Shown: positions 6,005 to 7,843 of the stretch, one piece after another
How the letters are laid out: each line of letters opens with the position of its first letter
How positions within the stretch are numbered: position 1 is the first letter of the stretch
Origin: Caryophanales bacterium
Lineage (GTDB): Bacteria > Bacillota_I > Bacilli_A > RFN20 > CAG-288
Assembly: GCA_021621525.1 (NCBI GenBank)
Contig: JAJVUU010000077.1
Span: forward strand, 1 to 7,843
Length of the DNA: 7,843 nucleotides
Reading direction: 5' to 3'
Position numbers and translations under genes: made by a program
Notes under the pieces: generated by a model
Told to the model about the DNA's origin: nothing
The model's input: only the letters and a program-made list of their open reading frames with translations
The model's database searches: none

Positions 6005-6283
6005 TTTGAAATCAAAGGGCACCTGCAATCGGCGGATCCCAGCAGGCGACCTAGAATGTTATGCCTATATTGAAGAGTGATTTATACGTTATTACATTGG
6101 TAAAGAAGTCGATTTTTTTGCAAATGAAAGTAATGTTCATAGCAAGATGAAAATGGAATGTGTTTTCTTGTCTTCCTTTTCATTGGCCTTGATAGCTTCT
6201 CGTTTCCTATTTTGAATTCTTTTATTTTTCGTCCTTATTGTCTTCTTTTCCGTTATAATGTTATCTATACGGAGGTATATTGC
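6003..6283. other. Non-coding region after the lipoprotein, with small inverted repeats
   Basis: No gene is supported here. GATTT at 6003-6007 and AAATC at 6009-6013 form a palindrome over the stop codon. CCTGC at 6022-6026 and GCAGG at 6042-6046 bracket a 15-base GC-rich loop. The GC-rich character of the end of the lipoprotein gene continues to about 6052 and then drops abruptly. No intrinsic terminator with a good T-run follows; a T-run at 6113-6119 has no convincing stem. The end of the region is the promoter and leader of the next gene. Confidence 0.5.
6254..6259 (+). promoter_or_regulatory. -10 box of the small UBA-like gene
   Basis: A perfect TATAAT lies 24 bases before the ATG at 6284, implying a very short leader that just holds the SD. 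The -35 is poor (GTCCTT at 6231-6236 at 17-base spacing, in a T-rich tract), so the upstream element is uncertain. Confidence 0.5.
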
Positions 6284-6595
6284 ATGTTTACATTCCTGAC
6301 TTCAGATCAGAAGGAAAGAGTCAGATTGGTGAAGACGATGTGTCTTTGTACGACAAAGGAAGCCAAGGCAGCATTGCTTGATAATCAATGGGATACTTCC
6401 ATGGCTGTCGAATGGTTTAAGAATAAGAAGGAGAATCCGAATCTTACCTTGGAAGAATTCCAGATGGCATATAAGTCAAGACTGAATTCTGCTGCCGTCC
6501 TTCCTCAGGATAGGTATGATGTCGGAAACTCTTCTGGTAATTCCGGTGGTTCCAACAGAGCGACCAGAAGAGCCAACAAGAAGAAAAAGAAGTGA
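6284..6595 (+). CDS. Small UBA/TS-N-like protein with basic tail
   Basis: This is a 103-residue soluble protein. The start at 6284 is fixed by a strong GGAGG at 6271-6275, eight bases upstream. A longer frame reaching back to 6158 lacks an SD, crosses the promoter and adds an unrelated hydrophobic stretch, so I reject it. Residues 8-47 (DQKERVRLVKTMCLCTTKEAKAALLDNQWDTSMAVEWF) have the pattern of a three-helix UBA/TS-N fold as in EF-Ts N-termini: a helix, a short turn, K/E-A-x-x-A-L-L, then W/D-x-x-x-A-V-E-W. A helix follows, then a Gly/Ser/Asn linker (81-90) and a strongly basic tail NRATRRANKKKKK that could bind RNA or ribosomes. The function is unknown and the fold is judged by eye. It forms a complete monocistronic unit with its own -10 box and terminator. 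Lysine codons are AAG 12, AAA 1. Confidence 0.8.
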   Translation: MFTFLTSDQKERVRLVKTMCLCTTKEAKAALLDNQWDTSMAVEWFKNKKENPNLTLEEFQMAYKSRLNSAAVLPQDRYDVGNSSGNSGGSNRATRRANKKKKK

Positions 6596-6602
6596 TGTTT
6601 AT

Positions 6603-6631
6603 GGGCCTTTCTTAGGAAGGGCTCTTTTTTT
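6603..6631 (+). terminator. Rho-independent terminator
   Basis: A nine-pair stem (6603-6611 with 6616-6624, GGGCCTTTC against GGAAGGGCTC less its first base, two G-U pairs) has a four-base loop and is followed by seven T at 6625-6631. It ends the small gene's transcript and is also the apparent insertion target of the adjoining group II intron. Confidence 0.85.
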
Positions 6632-6841
6632 GAGTGTGACGGGCATGTCATATATCTAAAGGGTGAAAGTCCCGAATAGGAACGTCGTTATAACTATATA
6701 GCGAAACTCAAGTCCAGTATCGTGAGGTATGGGATGAAAGAAGAGCGTAGCAAACAGACTGGGCAACGGAAAGAAACTTGATACAAGGCGATTGACCTGT
6801 GATGAGATAACTGCACATATCAAAATCACGAACGACCGTAA

Positions 6842-7168
6842 AAGTCAGTCAGTAAATCAAGTGCTCAAGGCTGGATAAACTACTATCGCAAATCCAGCAT
6901 GAAAACCAAAATCAGAAGGCTGGGAGAATGGCTGAGAAATGCAAAGAGGGTTGTCATCTGGAAGCAATGGAAGGTCTCCAAAAAGAAAATAGAGGCTTTA
7001 GTCCGACTGAAGATTGACAGAGAGGAAGCAAAAGGCCTGACCTATTGCAGAAGAGGTTATCAGTTCATCTCTCATTCCTGTGTCGTCCAAAGGGCAATCT
7101 CAAATTCACGGCTGAAGAAAAGAGGGCTTTTAGACCCTCTCGAATTCTACCTCGAAGAGGTAGCATAG
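6842..7168 (+). pseudogene. ltrA: Group II intron reverse transcriptase/maturase, C-terminal remnant
   Basis: This frame reads QGWINYYRKSSMK (from 6866), RLGEWLRN, VVIWKQWK, then GLTYCRRGYQFISHS, VVQRAISNSRL and ends KKRGLLDPLEFYLEEVA. It is a clear match in pattern to the C-terminus of group II intron-encoded proteins: domain X/maturase, with the GWINYF, CIWKQWK, RKGYW and L..LG motifs. About 108 of the usual 400-plus codons remain. The palm and fingers domains with the YADD catalytic motif are absent. A TAA at 6839 lies in frame just upstream, so the coding block starts at the deletion junction. The ATG at 6899 is an internal methionine, not a real start. The remnant sits in intron domain IV and can have no reverse transcriptase activity; whether it retains any maturase function is doubtful. 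Confidence 0.85.
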
Positions 7169-7180
7169 ATGTTTGTTCAA

Positions 7181-7214
7181 AACGCCGTATGCGTTATAGA
7201 GCACGTACGGTGGT
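7181..7214 (+). ncRNA. Group II intron domain V
   Basis: The 34-base element has proximal helix CGCCGTA (7183-7189) with TACGGTG (7206-7212), the two-base bulge CG at 7204-7205 and a distal helix TGCGT/GAGCA closed by TATA. The catalytic triad position reads CGC with its middle G in a G-U pair, as expected. The distal helix has a G-A mismatch and a loop that is not GNRA, which suggests decay or an unusual variant. Confidence 0.75.
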
Positions 7215-7216
7215 GT

Positions 7217-7251
7217 GAGAGCAAGCGGAGAAGCCAGCGCTTCTCACTCTC
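7217..7251 (+). ncRNA. Group II intron domain VI hairpin
   Basis: An inner stem GAGAAGC (7228-7234) with GCTTCTC (7239-7245) and an outer stem GAGAG (7217-7221) with CTCTC (7247-7251) leave A7246 unpaired. That A is a possible branch point, though it is 13 bases from the presumed 3' end, farther than the usual 7-8. Confidence 0.55.
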
Positions 7252-7338
7252 TACTCGATTTTCGATTCCAAATGCTGATTTCTATATAGAAGGAATATAG
7301 CATCGTCTTCTGAAAGAAGGTCATCAATCAAAAAACAA

Positions 7339-7367
7339 TAGACAATACATCGGTTAACCGATATACT
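7339..7367 (+). promoter_or_regulatory. Promoter with operator palindrome for the XRE regulator
   Basis: The -35 is TAGACA (7339-7344) and the -10 is TATACT (7362-7367), exactly 17 bases apart. The spacer contains a perfect 14-base palindrome ATCGGTTAACCGAT at 7349-7362, overlapping the first base of the -10. A repressor bound there would block polymerase. The obvious candidate is the HTH protein encoded 34 bases downstream, giving autoregulation. Confidence 0.75.
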
Positions 7368-7384
7368 TATTGTAATAACAATAA
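7367..7384 (+). promoter_or_regulatory. Inverted repeat in the leader before the XRE gene
   Basis: TTATTGT (7367-7373) and ACAATAA (7378-7384) form a perfect 7-base inverted repeat with a four-base centre, spanning the likely transcription start and touching the SD. It could be a second operator with a sequence unlike the 14-base palindrome. Confidence 0.5.
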
Positions 7385-7395
7385 GGAGGTGAACA

Positions 7396-7843
7396 ATGAA
7401 CATCAATGAGCTATTAAAAGAAAAAAAGATGTCAAAATATCAACTAGCCAAAAATAGCGGTGTTCCACAGACTACTATCATAGATATCTGCAGCAACAAA
7501 GCAAAAATAGAAAAATGTTCCGCTGCGACAATCTATAAAATTTCAAGAGTCCTTGATGTTTCTATGGAAAGCCTGGTAAAAGAAGCAATAGAGAGTACAA
7601 ACACTGATTTGAAACGTCCATCTTTTGAGGTGTTCAAAAGCAACATTTGTCATCTTCTTAAAGATAAAGGAGATATTGAATTTATCAAAGATAACCTATC
7701 AAAAGATGAAGTGAAAACACTTTTTGACCGAAAGTGGTATGCAGAGTCGTTTTATCTTCTTGCTATGATAGATTACGTATCGAGAATAAATAGTATTCCT
7801 ATTTGTACGAATTACAACGATATCCGTTCCCAAAAATTAAAAG
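7396..7843 (+). CDS. XRE-type HTH regulator, antitoxin-like (3' end outside window)
   Basis: The start at 7396 has a strong AGGAGG at 7384-7389, six bases upstream. The frame is open to the right edge, showing 149 residues. Residues 1-60 are an XRE/Cro-type helix-turn-helix: MNINELLKEKKMSKYQLAKN, then SGVPQTTIIDICSNK and LDVSMESLV. After a short linker, residues 76-149 begin PSFEVFKSNICHLLKDKGD and contain DRKWYAESFYLLAMIDYVSR and ICTNYNDIRSQKL. This is a pattern I associate with ~190-residue HTH proteins found next to DUF3791/DUF3990 genes in Bacillota, which look like toxin-antitoxin modules (DUF3990 has an ADP-ribosyltransferase-like fold). That partner would lie beyond the edge, so the role is inference. 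Lysine codons are AAA 18, AAG 2, opposite to the upstream gene. It probably binds the palindrome in its own promoter. Confidence 0.8.
   Translation, partial: MNINELLKEKKMSKYQLAKNSGVPQTTIIDICSNKAKIEKCSAATIYKISRVLDVSMESLVKEAIESTNTDLKRPSFEVFKSNICHLLKDKGDIEFIKDNLSKDEVKTLFDRKWYAESFYLLAMIDYVSRINSIPICTNYNDIRSQKLK

Larger units (their letters stand above)
6634..7259 (+). mobile_element. Group IIC intron remnant, internally deleted
   Basis: The element starts with GTGTG at 6634, three bases after the terminator T-run, and ends with CTACTCGAT at 7251-7259, the typical class C 3' end. Early in domain I is the GGGTGAAAGTCCC hairpin (6661-6673) common to bacterial group II introns, followed by GAGCGTAGCAAAC and GACCTGTGATGAGAT-type conserved stretches. 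The maturase C-terminus, domain V (7181-7214) and a domain VI hairpin (7228-7245) follow. The length is 626 bases against roughly 1.8-2 kb for an intact member: the reverse transcriptase core and part of the domain II-IV RNA are gone. Insertion immediately behind a terminator hairpin is the known habit of class C introns. It could only move or splice with a maturase supplied in trans. Confidence 0.8.

Noticed and set aside
6158..6283. N-terminal extension of the small UBA-like gene to 6158
   Set aside because: The extension crosses the TATAAT at 6254-6259, has no SD, and the ATG at 6284 has a perfect GGAGG.
6634..7259. The reverse transcriptase remnant as the DGR reverse transcriptase for the lipoprotein
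   Set aside because: The surviving C-terminal motifs and domain V belong to a group II intron maturase. No template repeat of 5888-5983 is present in or near it.

Overview
The window looks like an accessory, recombination-scarred stretch of a low-GC Gram-positive (Bacillota) chromosome, plausibly a gut Erysipelotrichia or related lineage. The evidence is AT-rich DNA, strong AGGAGG-type ribosome binding sites, a lipobox-type lipoprotein with collagen-like repeats, Listeria/Bacteroides-type B-repeats and a DUF6273-like C-terminus, and a class C group II intron placed directly behind a rho-independent terminator. The lineage is inference; there is no rRNA or other marker gene. All recognisable genes are on the + strand.

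Region by region. Positions 1-430 hold the 3' part of an unrecognised gene cut by the window edge. Positions 573-1457 encode an unrecognised polytopic membrane protein with about eight membrane segments. Positions 1458-3364 are a graveyard. A 5'-truncated, frameshifted remnant of an AlbA_2/RecG-like ATP-binding protein (1491-2344) is followed by the C-terminal tail of an SGNH/GDSL-type hydrolase (2562-2834). After it comes about 530 bases without a convincing gene, holding a dense TGTGAAGT inverted-repeat cluster, two TGGAATGNTACGA repeats that look like the edge of a lost insertion sequence, and a run of ten G.

Positions 3365-6004 encode the main gene, an 879-residue surface lipoprotein. In order it has a lipobox, three collagen-like GXY stalk segments separated by small modules, five B-repeat modules ending in GWDK-type motifs, and a DUF6273-like C-terminal domain. 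The last 32 codons before the conserved RPALHF-type end are GC-rich, and 29 of 32 end in C or T. This looks like the variable region of a diversity-generating retroelement (DGR) target. No template repeat or DGR reverse transcriptase is in the window, so this is a hypothesis.

Positions 6254-6631 are a complete small transcription unit: a -10 box, an SD, a 103-residue UBA-like protein with a basic tail, and a terminator. Directly behind the terminator's T-run lies a group IIC intron remnant (6634-7259). It keeps its 5' structured RNA, the last ~108 codons of the maturase and domains V/VI, but has lost the reverse transcriptase core. From 7339 onward a promoter with a 14-bp palindrome exactly between -35 and -10 drives an XRE-type regulator that runs off the right edge. 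Its lysine codon use (AAA 18, AAG 2) is opposite to that of its neighbour (AAA 1, AAG 12), suggesting it arrived by transfer, perhaps as part of a toxin-antitoxin-like module.
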